Source: Paucimonas lemoignei (GTDB lineage: Bacteria; Pseudomonadota; Gammaproteobacteria; Pseudomonadales; Pseudomonadaceae). From it: 64,000 nt of DNA. Position 1 is the stretch's first letter, and each line of letters starts with the position of its first letter. Position numbers and translations under genes: made by a program. The stretch covers positions 5,822,001 through 5,886,000 of the forward strand of contig LS483371.1 in NCBI GenBank assembly GCA_900475325.1. The letters are read 5' to 3'. A model generated the notes under the pieces. The model was not told where the DNA came from and searched no databases. It worked only from the letters and a program-made list of their open reading frames with translations. This document shows, in pieces, positions 19,092 through 27,391 of the stretch.

Positions 19092-19766
19092 ATGTCGACT
19101 CCAGTACCTGATTGGCAGCCAGCCAGGCTTGCAGATACACATACCCTCCAAGGCCGCTTCATTCGCCTGGAAAAACTCAACGTCGCCAGCCATGGCGACG
19201 GATTGTGGGCTGCATTGGAAGGCCCCAACTCTGATCCCAAGTTGTGGGACTACCTGCCATACGGGCCGTTTACCGAGCGTAAGGACTTCGACGCCTGGCT
19301 GACCCGCCATGCCGCAGATACCGACCCTTGGTTCTATGCCGTGGTCGATCAGGCAACAGGCGCAGTCGATGGCTGCCTGAGCCTGATGTCTATCGTGCCG
19401 GCACATGGCCGAATCGAGATCGGCCACGTGACCTTCGGCGCGTCCATGCAGCGCACCCCCAAAGGCACCGAGGCCATCTACCTGTTGGCCAGGGAATCCT
19501 TCGCGCTGGGCAATCGCCGCCTGGAGTGGAAATGCAACGCCGACAACGCCCGCTCCAAGCGTGCCGCCGACCGCTTTGGCTTCACTTATGAAGGCGCGTT
19601 CCGCCAGCACATGGTCGTCAAAGGCCTGAACCGGACGACCGCCTGGTATTCGATCATCGACAGCGAATGGCCAGCGCTGCAGCGTTCCTTCGAAGGATGG
19701 CTGGCAGTGGATAACTTCCAGGACGGGCAGCAGATCAAGGGGCTAGAGGCATTTCGGAATCTGTAG
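19092..19766 (+). CDS. GNAT-family acetyltransferase, RimJ/RimL-like
   Basis: A 224-residue protein resembling RimJ/RimL-type N-acetyltransferases and the group annotated in Pseudomonas as GNAT family (Acetyltransf_3). Typical blocks are GRFIRLEKLNVASHGDGLWA, WFYAVVDQATGAVDGCLSLM, RIEIGHVTFGASMQRTPKGT and RRLEWKCNADNARSKRAADR followed by FGFTYEGAFRQH. The ATG at 19092 is favoured over the in-frame GTG at 19086 because the AGGA ribosome binding site is then about nine bases away. It follows another GNAT gene after 11 bases. The substrate cannot be told from the sequence. Confidence 0.85.
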   Translation: MSTPVPDWQPARLADTHTLQGRFIRLEKLNVASHGDGLWAALEGPNSDPKLWDYLPYGPFTERKDFDAWLTRHAADTDPWFYAVVDQATGAVDGCLSLMSIVPAHGRIEIGHVTFGASMQRTPKGTEAIYLLARESFALGNRRLEWKCNADNARSKRAADRFGFTYEGAFRQHMVVKGLNRTTAWYSIIDSEWPALQRSFEGWLAVDNFQDGQQIKGLEAFRNL

Positions 19767-19825
19767 GCGCTGCCGAAGGCTGCGAACCGCGGTGTGCATG
19801 ACACACCGCAATCGCATCTTCGCGG
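19763..19825. repeat. Degenerate REP element overlapping a stop codon
   Basis: GTAGGCGCTGCCGAAGGCTGCGAA is a clear left REP whose first bases overlap the GNAT stop codon; the right partner (near 19810-19830) is decayed. Confidence 0.6.
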
Positions 19826-19966
19826 TGCTCAAGCTTCCCTGAAGAATAATTAAATAACCCGTCACATATCAGATAGTTAATATTGGCCCGATTACGCGCT
19901 ATGGTTTTGCTTATGCCGATCAGGCATGTGCTCATTACCCCAATAAACAACAAGGATGTTGTGAAA

Positions 19967-20593
19967 ATGAATACCCCTATCAATACCTCGGTGCAGGATG
20001 CATCTGTTACCGCCAGCAAATTGCCCACGAACCCATGGCGGGTAGTTTCGCCTGTGCTACATAACGGAAAATATGGCAGCGTTATTGTCGCTGAGGAGGG
20101 CCGGCATCCGGCCACGGTTTCATCGTCATCCCCTTCCAGATACCTCTTCGATGAGACAGTTATTGCTGCTCGGTCGCTCGTCATAGTCGGTACCGCGATG
20201 CAAGTTCTCGAGTTTCTCCTGACTCATCAACAACGGGGCATCGAAAACAGGATCAAGGAATTGCCCGACATCTACATGGGCATCGCGCCGTACAAGCCAA
20301 AGAAGCAATTCACTGGTGTGTTTCCAATCGGCGATACACTAGTCAGCGTCATAAAATTCTTTACCGGGCTGGTCAATGTCCCGTCCTGGGCGGCGTTGCC
20401 TATTAGCGCAATTGACCTGAAAAGTGTATTGAGTTCAATCCAGGCTCTGAGCGATTCCGAAAAAATAAAAGGAGAGGTGCTATACGTGAAGTTCGGCTAC
20501 ATGCCAGAAGATGGCATGCAGAAAATCGCGACGAAAAGTATTACCTTCAAGCAAGTGGCTGAGGCGATTCAACAGCGTAGCAAAAAGCCATAA
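19967..20593 (+). CDS. Protein of unknown function
   Basis: A 208-residue product if read from the ATG at 19967 (MNTPINTSVQDASVTASKLP); the frame is open further upstream to 19883 but there is no better ribosome binding site there, while AAGGAT precedes 19967. I do not recognise the family. A hydrophobic segment lies at about residues 64-82 (VIAARSLVIVGTAMQVLEFL), a second at about 117-135 (FPIGDTLVSVIKFFTGLV); the rest is soluble with a lysine-rich tail. Base composition is visibly lower in GC than its neighbours and the upstream region is AT-rich, as in recently acquired genes. It stands alone between a GNAT gene and the convergent hipAB pair. Confidence 0.6.
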   Translation: MNTPINTSVQDASVTASKLPTNPWRVVSPVLHNGKYGSVIVAEEGRHPATVSSSSPSRYLFDETVIAARSLVIVGTAMQVLEFLLTHQQRGIENRIKELPDIYMGIAPYKPKKQFTGVFPIGDTLVSVIKFFTGLVNVPSWAALPISAIDLKSVLSSIQALSDSEKIKGEVLYVKFGYMPEDGMQKIATKSITFKQVAEAIQQRSKKP

Positions 20594-20624
20594 CCCGGCG
20601 ACTCAATGCCGTGGTGAGGGGGCA

Positions 20625-20903
20625 TCAGCTGATTTGCCGATGACGCCTCACCACCCCCATCTGCAGTCCAAACGGCCCAAACACCGCATTCAAGGATTTG
20701 AGCGTCGGGTTGCCCTCACCCTGTTCGATCTGGATCAAGGTGCGTACCGATATCTTGCACATTCGGGCGTACTGGCTCTGATGCATCCGCGCCCCTTCCA
20801 CCCTCAGACGTTTGACGGCCTCCCCCATCTGCAGCGTACCGTCGGCAATACCTTGCTGAACGCTTTCAATCAGCAGCATCCGCGCATCAATGGACAGCGT
20901 CAT
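20625..20903 (-). CDS. hipB: HipB-like antitoxin, XRE-family HTH
   Basis: A 92-residue protein with an XRE helix-turn-helix: QSQYARMCKISVRTLIQIEQ followed by GEGNPTLKSLNAVFGPFGL (residues 42-80). This is the usual HipB architecture. It should bind the operator of the pair and neutralise the HipA kinase. The ATG overlaps the hipA stop by four bases (ATGA), so the two are translationally coupled. The order is toxin first, antitoxin second, opposite to E. coli hipBA. The N-terminal 35 residues are an extra helical stretch compared with the shortest HipB proteins. Confidence 0.88.
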   Translation of the reverse strand: MTLSIDARMLLIESVQQGIADGTLQMGEAVKRLRVEGARMHQSQYARMCKISVRTLIQIEQGEGNPTLKSLNAVFGPFGLQMGVVRRHRQIS

Positions 20904-22216
20904 TGCAGTCCCCAGGCCGTCAGCCGTTGATCCAGCTTGCCCAAGGCAATGGCGGGATGGTTGAAGGTCGCCTCTGGCAAACCGCTGTCGCGCAAAATGT
21001 CCGGCAATGCCCTCAACGGCTGAGCGTCCTGCCGCAAGCGCTCAAAAGCCTGCTGCGGATCGACGATACCCACCAGCGCCTCACACGCTGCACGCCAATT
21101 GACGACACCCGCCCGCTCGATGGTTTTCGACCATTTGGTTGTGCGGGTGACGCCTTCGGCATCCATGACCATGGGCGCGAGATCGTAGGCAGGTGCCAGA
21201 CGATATCCGCCGGGACTGCGAATGATTGCGGTATTGCGACCGTGATTGTCCGAGTTGCCAAGCATTTGATTGATCAAGTCACGCCTCAGGTATTCGGCGA
21301 CGAGATCAGGTATCTGCGCCTGCTGCCCTGCTTGCGACCATAGTCCACTCAAGAGCGTAATGACCTCCAAATGATCCATACGGCTACCCGGCACCGTCAC
21401 ACCGGCCAGCGAGTAAATTGACTCCACCGCCAGACGCTCAACACTGCCGTCTGTGATGAGGCGATCAAATCGCCTCATCCACAGGCTTGGCTTGTTCGCC
21501 TCCTCCAGGGCCATGTCTTGGGTGGCGACTGTTTCGATGCCAAGCTGCTGCAGTGCTTTGTAGTAGAGGTATTCACTGCGCAGAATGTCTTGGTCATTGC
21601 TTACGGCCTGGTTACGGGCGAACTTGATGAACCAGTGCTCCCTCGCCTGTTCATCAGCCAATACAGCATCCGGGTAAAGCAGGCCGTCCTCCCCTTTGGT
21701 CATCAACAACTTGGGCGCTTCCCCACCCGCACCGGTTGCGCCACCAATGGCAGCACCCTGCTCGTAGGCGTACTCAAGAAACTGCTGATCTCGGGTGACG
21801 ACGTCCGTGCGTGTGAACCCCATAGGAGTGCCTTCGTCCAGCGCGTTGATCGAGTCCTTGACCCGCAGGTTCCCGATTGGAGCAGGCGTGCTGCGCCCCA
21901 GCAGGTATAAATCGTCGCTTAAACCTTCCGGCTTTTGTTGCCCGATCTGGGCAATGAGAAAACGCTTGGCCGCCCCGGCGGGGGCGATGTCATGCAGGAA
22001 TGCCGGGGCTTGGCGCAACGAGTACGTTTCAAAATCCACTGGCAGGCGGGCACTGACGCTTTGGTCATGCGCATCCGAATGGGCGTCCACCACGTAGCTG
22101 GCTTTGTAGGCGAAATGGCATGGGCCGAGAAACCCGTCTTCGGGTTTGTCGAACGTTAAGGTCATGGCATCTCGCCAAAGTCCTGCCCGATAGACCTGAA
22201 GGGTTAGGCTGTACAT
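20900..22216 (-). CDS. hipA: HipA-like serine/threonine kinase toxin
   Basis: A 438-residue HipA-fold kinase. In E. coli HipA phosphorylates glutamyl-tRNA synthetase and causes persistence. Visible features are an N-terminal Couple_hipA-like domain (residues 1-110), the glycine-rich loop IGGATGAGGEAPKLLM (near 154), HWFIKFA with the ATP lysine (near 192), the catalytic loop MLGNSDNHGRNTAI (near 317) and the metal-binding APAYDLAPM (near 340). The loop lacks the serine that E. coli HipA autophosphorylates in its VAGAQEK segment; a threonine is the closest residue. Behind it lies hipB in the same operon; ahead lies a palindrome-rich promoter. Kinase identity is firm, target unknown. Confidence 0.88.
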   Translation of the reverse strand: MYSLTLQVYRAGLWRDAMTLTFDKPEDGFLGPCHFAYKASYVVDAHSDAHDQSVSARLPVDFETYSLRQAPAFLHDIAPAGAAKRFLIAQIGQQKPEGLSDDLYLLGRSTPAPIGNLRVKDSINALDEGTPMGFTRTDVVTRDQQFLEYAYEQGAAIGGATGAGGEAPKLLMTKGEDGLLYPDAVLADEQAREHWFIKFARNQAVSNDQDILRSEYLYYKALQQLGIETVATQDMALEEANKPSLWMRRFDRLITDGSVERLAVESIYSLAGVTVPGSRMDHLEVITLLSGLWSQAGQQAQIPDLVAEYLRRDLINQMLGNSDNHGRNTAIIRSPGGYRLAPAYDLAPMVMDAEGVTRTTKWSKTIERAGVVNWRAACEALVGIVDPQQAFERLRQDAQPLRALPDILRDSGLPEATFNHPAIALGKLDQRLTAWGLQ

Positions 22217-22232
22217 GAGAGACCTGCCATAT

Positions 22233-22282
22233 AGTGCACTTAGGTGAGGGTATTTATGCGCTCGTCTGCACTATAGTGCACT
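22233..22282. promoter_or_regulatory. Paired AGTGCACT operators upstream of hipA
   Basis: TATAGTGCACTT occurs at 22231-22241 and again at 22273-22283, exactly 42 bases (about four helical turns) apart, each followed by a GGTGA. The second copy sits in a perfect 14-base palindrome TGCACTATAGTGCA (22267-22280). The first copy is only 17 bases from the hipA ATG. They are good candidates for HipB binding and autoregulation. Confidence 0.6.
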
Positions 22283-22308
22283 TTTGGTGAATATCCCATC
22301 AGTGTAAA

Positions 22309-22366
22309 TGCATTTAAATGCAGATATATGTGTTTGCACCCACCTTATCTGCATTAGGTTGCAGAT
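22309..22366. promoter_or_regulatory. Further palindromes in the hipA upstream region
   Basis: A perfect 14-base palindrome TGCATTTAAATGCA (22309-22322) is followed by ATCTGCA-N6-TGCAGAT (22347-22366). They share the half-site TGCA with the operators closer to hipA. No gene is present in 22217-22528; besides these sites it holds a terminator and a REPIN. Confidence 0.5.
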
Positions 22367-22382
22367 GGGCACAATCAGACCG

Positions 22383-22411
22383 AAAAAAAAGGGGAGCCAC
22401 GAGTGCTCCCC
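22383..22411 (-). terminator. Rho-independent terminator of pycA-pycB
   Basis: On the minus strand GGGGAGC pairs with GCTCCCC and is followed by eight T residues. It lies about 118 bases after the pycB stop, beyond the REPIN at 22438. Confidence 0.88.
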
Positions 22412-22437
22412 TGAGGAAATCGTAAAGCGGTAACCCT

Positions 22438-22508
22438 GTAGGAGCTGCCGCAGGCTGCGAAGACGGTGTATCAGATACGCCGCTTTCGCAGTCTTCGGCA
22501 GCTCCTTC
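22438..22508. repeat. REPIN (GTAGGAGCTGCCG type) after pycB
   Basis: GTAGGAGCTGCCGCAGGCTG and CAGTCTTCGGCAGCTCCTTC are the arms; two mismatches show some decay. Located between the pycB stop and its terminator, so it would be part of the mRNA 3' end. Confidence 0.85.
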
Positions 22509-22528
22509 AGATCACGCGTGAATCTGTT

Positions 22529-24337
22529 TCAACCCTCGATCTCAACCAGGATCTCGCCCGGATTGACCCGATCCCCCTTGGCGACGTGAATGGCGACCAC
22601 CTTGCCTGCGATTGCCGCCTGAACTTCGGTTTCCATTTTCATCGCCTCGGTGATCAGCACCGCCTGGCCGGCCTTGACCATGTCGCCTTCCTTGACCAGT
22701 ACGTCGACGATATTGCCCGGCATGCTGGTGCTAACGTGGCCGGGGGCGCTGGCCTGGGTACGTTTGCTCGCCCCGCCACTGACAAATTCATTGAGCGGTT
22801 CGAAAACCACCTCTTCCGGCATGCCATCGATGGACAGGTAAAAGTGGCGCTTGCCTTCGGCCTTGACGCCCACTCCGGTGATGTCGACCCGGTAGCTTTC
22901 GCCGTGGACGTCAATCACGAACTCGGTCGGCACACCTTCACCGCCTGGCTTGCTCACGCCGCCCGCCTCCGGGATCGGCAACAGCACTTCCGGTTTGAGG
23001 GTGCCCGCAGCGCGCTCTTCGAGAAATTTGCGACCAATGTCCGGGAACATGGCGTAAGTCAGCACGTCTTCTTCAGAAGTCGCCAGCGCACCGATGTCAT
23101 CGCGCAGCTTGTTCATTTCCGGCTTGAGCAGATCGGCAGGACGCACATCGATCAGGTCTTCATTACCAATCGCCTGACGACGCAACTTTTCATCCACCTG
23201 CCCCGGCGCCTTGCCGTAGCCGCCTTGCAGGTACAGTTTTACTTCGTTGGTAATGGTCTTGTAGCGCTCGCCCGCCAGCACGTTGAAAAACGCTTGAGTA
23301 CCGACGATCTGCGAAGTAGGCGTGACCAGCGGCGGATAGCCCAGATCCTTGCGAACCCGGGGGATCTCGGCCAACACCTCGCCCATACGGTTGAGCGCGC
23401 CCTGTTCCTTGAGCTGGTTGGCGAGGTTGGAAATCATCCCGCCCGGCACTTGGTTAACCTGCACGCGGGTATCAACAGCGGTGAATTCGCTCTCAAACTG
23501 GTGATATTTCTTACGCACGGCGTAGAAGTACAAGCCGATTTCCTGCAACAGCTCCAGGTTCAGGCCGGTATCGAATTCGCTGCCTTTAAGGGCGGCAACC
23601 ATTGATTCAGTGCCTGGATGGCTGGTGCCCCAGGCGAAGCTGGAGATCGCGGTGTCGATGTGATCAGCACCGTTTTCGATAGCTTTGAGCTGGCACATGG
23701 CAGCCAGGCCAGCCGTATCGTGGGAGTGGATAAACACCGGCAGCGATTGCTCGGCTTTCAGCGCCTTGACCAATTCGCCGGTGGCGTATGGCGTCAGCAA
23801 GCCAGCCATGTCCTTGATCGCCACCGAGTCGCAACCCATGGCTTCCATCTGTTTGGCCTGCTCCACGAACGCGGCAATGGTGTGCACCGGGCTGGTGGTG
23901 TAGGCGATGGTCCCCTGAGCATGCTTGCCCGATTCCTTCACGGCTTCGATGGCCACGCGCAGGTTACGCACGTCATTCATGGCGTCGAAGATGCGGAACA
24001 CATCGATGCCGTTGGCGGCAGCTTTGGCGACGAAGGCTTTGACCACGTCATCGCTGTAATGTCGATAGCCCAGCAGGTTCTGACCCCGTAGCAGCATTTG
24101 CAGGCGGGTGTTGGGCAAAGCGGCACGCAACTGGCGCAGGCGCTCCCACGGGTCTTCTTTCAGAAAACGCACACAGGCATCGAACGTCGCGCCGCCCCAG
24201 CATTCCAGCGACCAGTAACCGACTTTGTCTAGCTTGTCGCAGATCGGCAGCATGTCTTCGGTGCGCATGCGGGTGGCCAGCAGCGACTGGTGGGCATCAC
24301 GCAGGATGGTGTCTGTTACAAAGATCTTCTTGGACAT
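22529..24337 (-). CDS. pycB: Pyruvate carboxylase subunit B (carboxyltransferase + biotin carrier; OadA-like)
   Basis: A 602-residue subunit of two-subunit pyruvate carboxylase, which makes oxaloacetate from pyruvate. Residues 1-460 hold the HMGL-like carboxyltransferase domain: VTDTILRDAHQSLLATRMRT at the start and HSHDTAGLAAMCQLKAIENG near residue 208. After a linker rich in Ala/Gly/Pro, the C-terminal biotinyl domain has the EAMKMETE biotinylation site (lysine near residue 568). The two-subunit form is typical of Pseudomonas; the similar oxaloacetate decarboxylase alpha subunit is excluded because no beta/gamma subunit genes are nearby and a biotin carboxylase gene is next door. ATGTCCAAG is preceded by GAGGAGATCC. 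Confidence 0.94.
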   Translation of the reverse strand: MSKKIFVTDTILRDAHQSLLATRMRTEDMLPICDKLDKVGYWSLECWGGATFDACVRFLKEDPWERLRQLRAALPNTRLQMLLRGQNLLGYRHYSDDVVKAFVAKAAANGIDVFRIFDAMNDVRNLRVAIEAVKESGKHAQGTIAYTTSPVHTIAAFVEQAKQMEAMGCDSVAIKDMAGLLTPYATGELVKALKAEQSLPVFIHSHDTAGLAAMCQLKAIENGADHIDTAISSFAWGTSHPGTESMVAALKGSEFDTGLNLELLQEIGLYFYAVRKKYHQFESEFTAVDTRVQVNQVPGGMISNLANQLKEQGALNRMGEVLAEIPRVRKDLGYPPLVTPTSQIVGTQAFFNVLAGERYKTITNEVKLYLQGGYGKAPGQVDEKLRRQAIGNEDLIDVRPADLLKPEMNKLRDDIGALATSEEDVLTYAMFPDIGRKFLEERAAGTLKPEVLLPIPEAGGVSKPGGEGVPTEFVIDVHGESYRVDITGVGVKAEGKRHFYLSIDGMPEEVVFEPLNEFVSGGASKRTQASAPGHVSTSMPGNIVDVLVKEGDMVKAGQAVLITEAMKMETEVQAAIAGKVVAIHVAKGDRVNPGEILVEIEG

Positions 24338-24355
24338 TTGGATCTCCTCATAGCG

Positions 24356-24432
24356 ACAAGCTTCAAGCTACAAGCCGCAAGTAAAAGCAGATCTGCTTTT
24401 GCTTGAAGCTTGCCGCTTGAGGCTTGCCGCTG
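24356..24432. repeat. Long hairpin repeat between pycA and pycB (CAAGCTTCAAGCTACAAGC type)
   Basis: An 18-base perfect palindrome AAAAGCAGATCTGCTTTT (24383-24400) is flanked by inverted AAGCTTCAAGC/GCTTGAAGCTT-type arms. It fills the 100-base gap inside the operon. A related element lies at 61270-61351. Inside an operon it may tune the ratio of the two subunits by stabilising or ending the transcript. Confidence 0.75.
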
Positions 24433-24437
24433 CTTAT

Positions 24438-25853
24438 CTATAAGCCTGCGTGCGCGGCGATGGCGGCAGCGATGGCCAGGGCCAGCTCTTCGGGTTTGCG
24501 CTTGATCGAGTAGTTGGTCAGTTCAGGATGACTTTCGACGAAGCTGGTATTGAACTGACCACTACGGAATTCCGGGTTACGCAGGATTTCCTGGTAATAC
24601 GCCGCGGTGGTTTTCACTCCTTGCAGACGCATGTCATCCAGCGCGCGCAAACCGCGGTCCATCGCCTCCTCCCAGGTCAGCGCCCAGACAATCAGCTTCA
24701 GGCACATGGAGTCGTAGTACGGCGGAATGGTGTAGCCGGTGTAGATCGCCGTGTCGGTACGCACACCAGGACCGCCGGGCGCGTAGTAACGGGTGATCTT
24801 GCCGAAACTGGGCAGAAAGTTGTTTTTCGGATCTTCGGCGTTGATCCGGAACTGCAGGGCAAAACCGCGGTGGATGATGTCTTCCTGCTTGATGGAAAGC
24901 GGCAAGCCCGAGGCGATGCGAATCTGTTCGCGAACGATATCGATGCCGGTGATTTCTTCGGTGATGGTGTGTTCCACCTGCACCCGGGTGTTCATCTCCA
25001 TGAAGTACACCTCGCCCTCGGCGAGCAGGAACTCCACGGTGCCTGCGTTCTCGTAACCGACGGCCTTGGCGGCGCGCACCGACAAGTCACCGATATAGGC
25101 GCGTTGTTCCGGGGTCAGTTGCGGGCTCGGGGCGATTTCGATGAGCTTCTGGTTACGACGCTGGATCGAGCAATCGCGCTCGAACAAATGCACGACGTTG
25201 CCAAAGCTGTCGCCGAGGATCTGCGCTTCGATGTGCTTGGGATTGACGATGCACTTTTCCAGGAACACTTCGGCCGAACCAAAGGCCTTGGTGGCTTCGG
25301 AGATGACCCGAGGGAACGCCTGCTCCAGCTCTTCACGGCTGTTGCAGCGACGGATACCCCGCCCGCCGCCACCGGAAGTAGCCTTGAGCATCACCGGATA
25401 GCCAATGCGATCACCCTCGAGCAGGGCTTCGGCGATATCCGCGACATTGCCTTCGGTACCTGGAGTCACCGGTACACCCGCCTTGATCATGCTACGGCGG
25501 GCTTCGGTCTTGTCACCCATCCGGCGAATGACTTCGGCAGACGGACCAATGAATTTAATGCCACGTTCGGCGCAGATGTCGGCCAGTTCGGCATTCTCGG
25601 AAAGGAAACCGTAGCCGGGATGCAATGCATCGCAGCCCGTTTCCACAGCCAGATTGACCAGCTTGCGCGGGTTCAGGTAACCCGCAAGGGGCTCAGCCCC
25701 AATGCTGTGGGCCTCATCGGCACGCTTTACATGCAACGCGTGGCGGTCGGCGTCGGAAAAGACCGCGACCGAGCGAATGCCCATCTCGGCGCAAGCGCGC
25801 ACGATTCGGACAGCAATTTCACCGCGGTTGGCGATCAGGATTTTTGTTATCAC
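24438..25853 (-). CDS. pycA: Pyruvate carboxylase subunit A (biotin carboxylase)
   Basis: A 471-residue biotin carboxylase that carboxylates the biotin on PycB using ATP and bicarbonate. N-terminal ITKILIANRGEIAVRIVRAC, the ATP-grasp glycine loop KATSGGGGRGIRRC (near residue 159) and EMNTRVQVEHTITEEITGID (near 287) are diagnostic. The GTG at 25853 with GAGGAAAT as ribosome binding site gives the usual length; the ORF upstream to 25934 overlaps the regulatory region and is not used. The first codons (AACAAAAA) match an Hfq/Crc motif. It is divergent from a LysR gene. The accC paralogue of acetyl-CoA carboxylase is an alternative name but the partner gene decides for pycA. Confidence 0.94.
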   Translation of the reverse strand: MITKILIANRGEIAVRIVRACAEMGIRSVAVFSDADRHALHVKRADEAHSIGAEPLAGYLNPRKLVNLAVETGCDALHPGYGFLSENAELADICAERGIKFIGPSAEVIRRMGDKTEARRSMIKAGVPVTPGTEGNVADIAEALLEGDRIGYPVMLKATSGGGGRGIRRCNSREELEQAFPRVISEATKAFGSAEVFLEKCIVNPKHIEAQILGDSFGNVVHLFERDCSIQRRNQKLIEIAPSPQLTPEQRAYIGDLSVRAAKAVGYENAGTVEFLLAEGEVYFMEMNTRVQVEHTITEEITGIDIVREQIRIASGLPLSIKQEDIIHRGFALQFRINAEDPKNNFLPSFGKITRYYAPGGPGVRTDTAIYTGYTIPPYYDSMCLKLIVWALTWEEAMDRGLRALDDMRLQGVKTTAAYYQEILRNPEFRSGQFNTSFVESHPELTNYSIKRKPEELALAIAAAIAAHAGL

Positions 25854-25984
25854 GAGTATTTCCTCGACCGTTGAACAGGCGGTTGGCAAACCGGGCTTTT
25901 TGTAACAGCACATGTGGTTTATTGCCGCACACACACCCTATGCCGGATCAGGGATTAACAAAAATGAGTAAAAATTGGGATGTG

Positions 25985-26002
25985 TATAAGTAAAGACTTA
26001 TA
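25985..26002. promoter_or_regulatory. TATAAGT-N4-ACTTATA palindrome between pycA and lysR
   Basis: Perfect 7-base arms around AAAG, 52 bases before the LysR ATG at 26054. It is the best candidate for the binding site of the divergent LysR regulator and could cover its own promoter. Confidence 0.55.
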
Positions 26003-26053
26003 GTTGGACCTTCAGCCACTGGCCGCAGGTGCTAACCATTGCGTAAGTCATTG

Positions 26054-26989
26054 ATGCGTATGACATTGCGTCAGCTACGAATCTTCAACGAAGTCTGTGA
26101 TCTGCGGTCCTACAGCCGCGCCGCTGAGGAAATGGCGCTTACACAACCGGCTGTCAGCCTGCAGATTCGTCAGCTGGAAGAGCTGGTTGGCCAACCGCTG
26201 TTCGAATACATCGGCAAAAAGCTGTACCTGACCGAAGCCGCCGAGGCCCTGCAATCGGCCAGCCGGGATATTTTCGGGCGACTGGAAAACCTCGATATGC
26301 AGCTCACCGACATGCAAGGTTCGCTGCAAGGTCAGCTCAAGCTGGCGGTCGAGTCCAGCTGCAAATATTTCATCCCGCATCTTTTCGCCGCGTTCAGACG
26401 CAAGTATCCGGAGGTGATCCTCAGCCTGACCGTGGCCAATCGCGCACAGATCATCAGAAGGCTTTCGGACAACCGCGACGATCTGGTGGTGATGTCCATG
26501 GTGCCTCAGGACATGGGCCTGGAATTTCTGCCGTTTCTCAATAACCCGATTGTAGCGGTGGCTCCGCCCGACCATCCGCTGTGCGATGGGCGCGCGCTGA
26601 GCCTCAAGGACCTGGAACCTTATCCACTGCTGATCAGGGAAAACGGCTCGGGGACGCGCAAGGCGTGTGAGGAGTACTTCAAGGACAAGCGCGTGCATTT
26701 CACCACCACGCTGGAAGTGGCAGCGCATGAAGCTCAACGAGAAAGCGTGCTCGCCGGGCTGGGGATTGCGATGCTGACCCGCCACGCGGTCAGTCTGGAA
26801 CTCGCCACTGGGCAGCTCAAGGAGTTGCCAGTGGCGGAGCTGCCGCTGTATCGCAGTTGGTGCGTGGTGCAGGCCAAAGACCGGAGACTGTCACCGGTGG
26901 CTCATGCATTTCTGGCATTCATCCGCACCGAACGGGCACAGATCAGCCAGCTGGTTGAGCGCTTCGACGGTCGACCGCTGAAGGGTTAG
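26054..26989 (+). CDS. LysR-family regulator divergent from pycA (PycR-like)
   Basis: A 311-residue LysR protein. The HTH is MTLRQLRIFNEVCDLRSYSR followed by AAEEMALTQPAVSLQIRQLE; the effector domain covers residues 95-300. Of the in-frame starts (TTG 26039, ATG 26054, ATG 26060) the ATG at 26054 is chosen by similarity to other CbbR/CysB-like regulators. In P. aeruginosa the LysR gene beside pycA (PA5437) is called PycR and is linked to virulence; the position here is the same. Its 3' end overlaps the convergent small gene by 47 bases. Confidence 0.88.
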   Translation: MRMTLRQLRIFNEVCDLRSYSRAAEEMALTQPAVSLQIRQLEELVGQPLFEYIGKKLYLTEAAEALQSASRDIFGRLENLDMQLTDMQGSLQGQLKLAVESSCKYFIPHLFAAFRRKYPEVILSLTVANRAQIIRRLSDNRDDLVVMSMVPQDMGLEFLPFLNNPIVAVAPPDHPLCDGRALSLKDLEPYPLLIRENGSGTRKACEEYFKDKRVHFTTTLEVAAHEAQRESVLAGLGIAMLTRHAVSLELATGQLKELPVAELPLYRSWCVVQAKDRRLSPVAHAFLAFIRTERAQISQLVERFDGRPLKG

Positions 26990-27167
26990 CTGCCTGCCAG
27001 AGCTGTGCCGACAGGCCATCGTCGTAATCACACAACTCTTGATTGAGCCGACGCTCCTCCGAATAGCTTTCAATCGCCCGACGAAACGCCATGCGACGCT
27101 GGTCTTCCTGCTGGCGGCGGGTTTTTACAGTGCTGCTCTGTTGCGAGTCATCGTAGTGCCGAGGCAT
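26943..27167 (-). CDS. Small basic protein (resembles the PA3496 family of envelope-integrity proteins)
   Basis: A 74-residue soluble, highly charged protein starting MPRHYDDSQQSS, with the core RRQQEDQRRMAFRRAIESYS and EERRLNQELCDY. The arginine/glutamate-rich helix and spacing remind me of the Pseudomonas PA3496 family, a name taken from memory. GGGAGACAGG before the ATG is a good ribosome binding site. Its last 47 bases overlap the convergent lysR gene. No signal peptide or membrane segment is visible, so an envelope role is not evident from the sequence. Confidence 0.6.
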   Translation of the reverse strand: MPRHYDDSQQSSTVKTRRQQEDQRRMAFRRAIESYSEERRLNQELCDYDDGLSAQLWQAANPSAVDRRSAQPAG

Positions 27168-27391
27168 ATCCTGTCTCCCAAGTGCGTTGCGGGAGTATCA
27201 GGATGCCCATAGGTCGTGACGGTAAGGCGGCGAGTGCGTGACAAATTGGTGAATCTGTCATGGCTCAGCCATCGAAATACCCCGTAGCAACGCTATAAAT
27301 ATATACCGCATTCGAGGGGCGAGCCCTTGAGATAGTTGCCCTGCAGGACGCAAAAACACTATCTAACTATTTATTAGCATGGAGCTAAACA

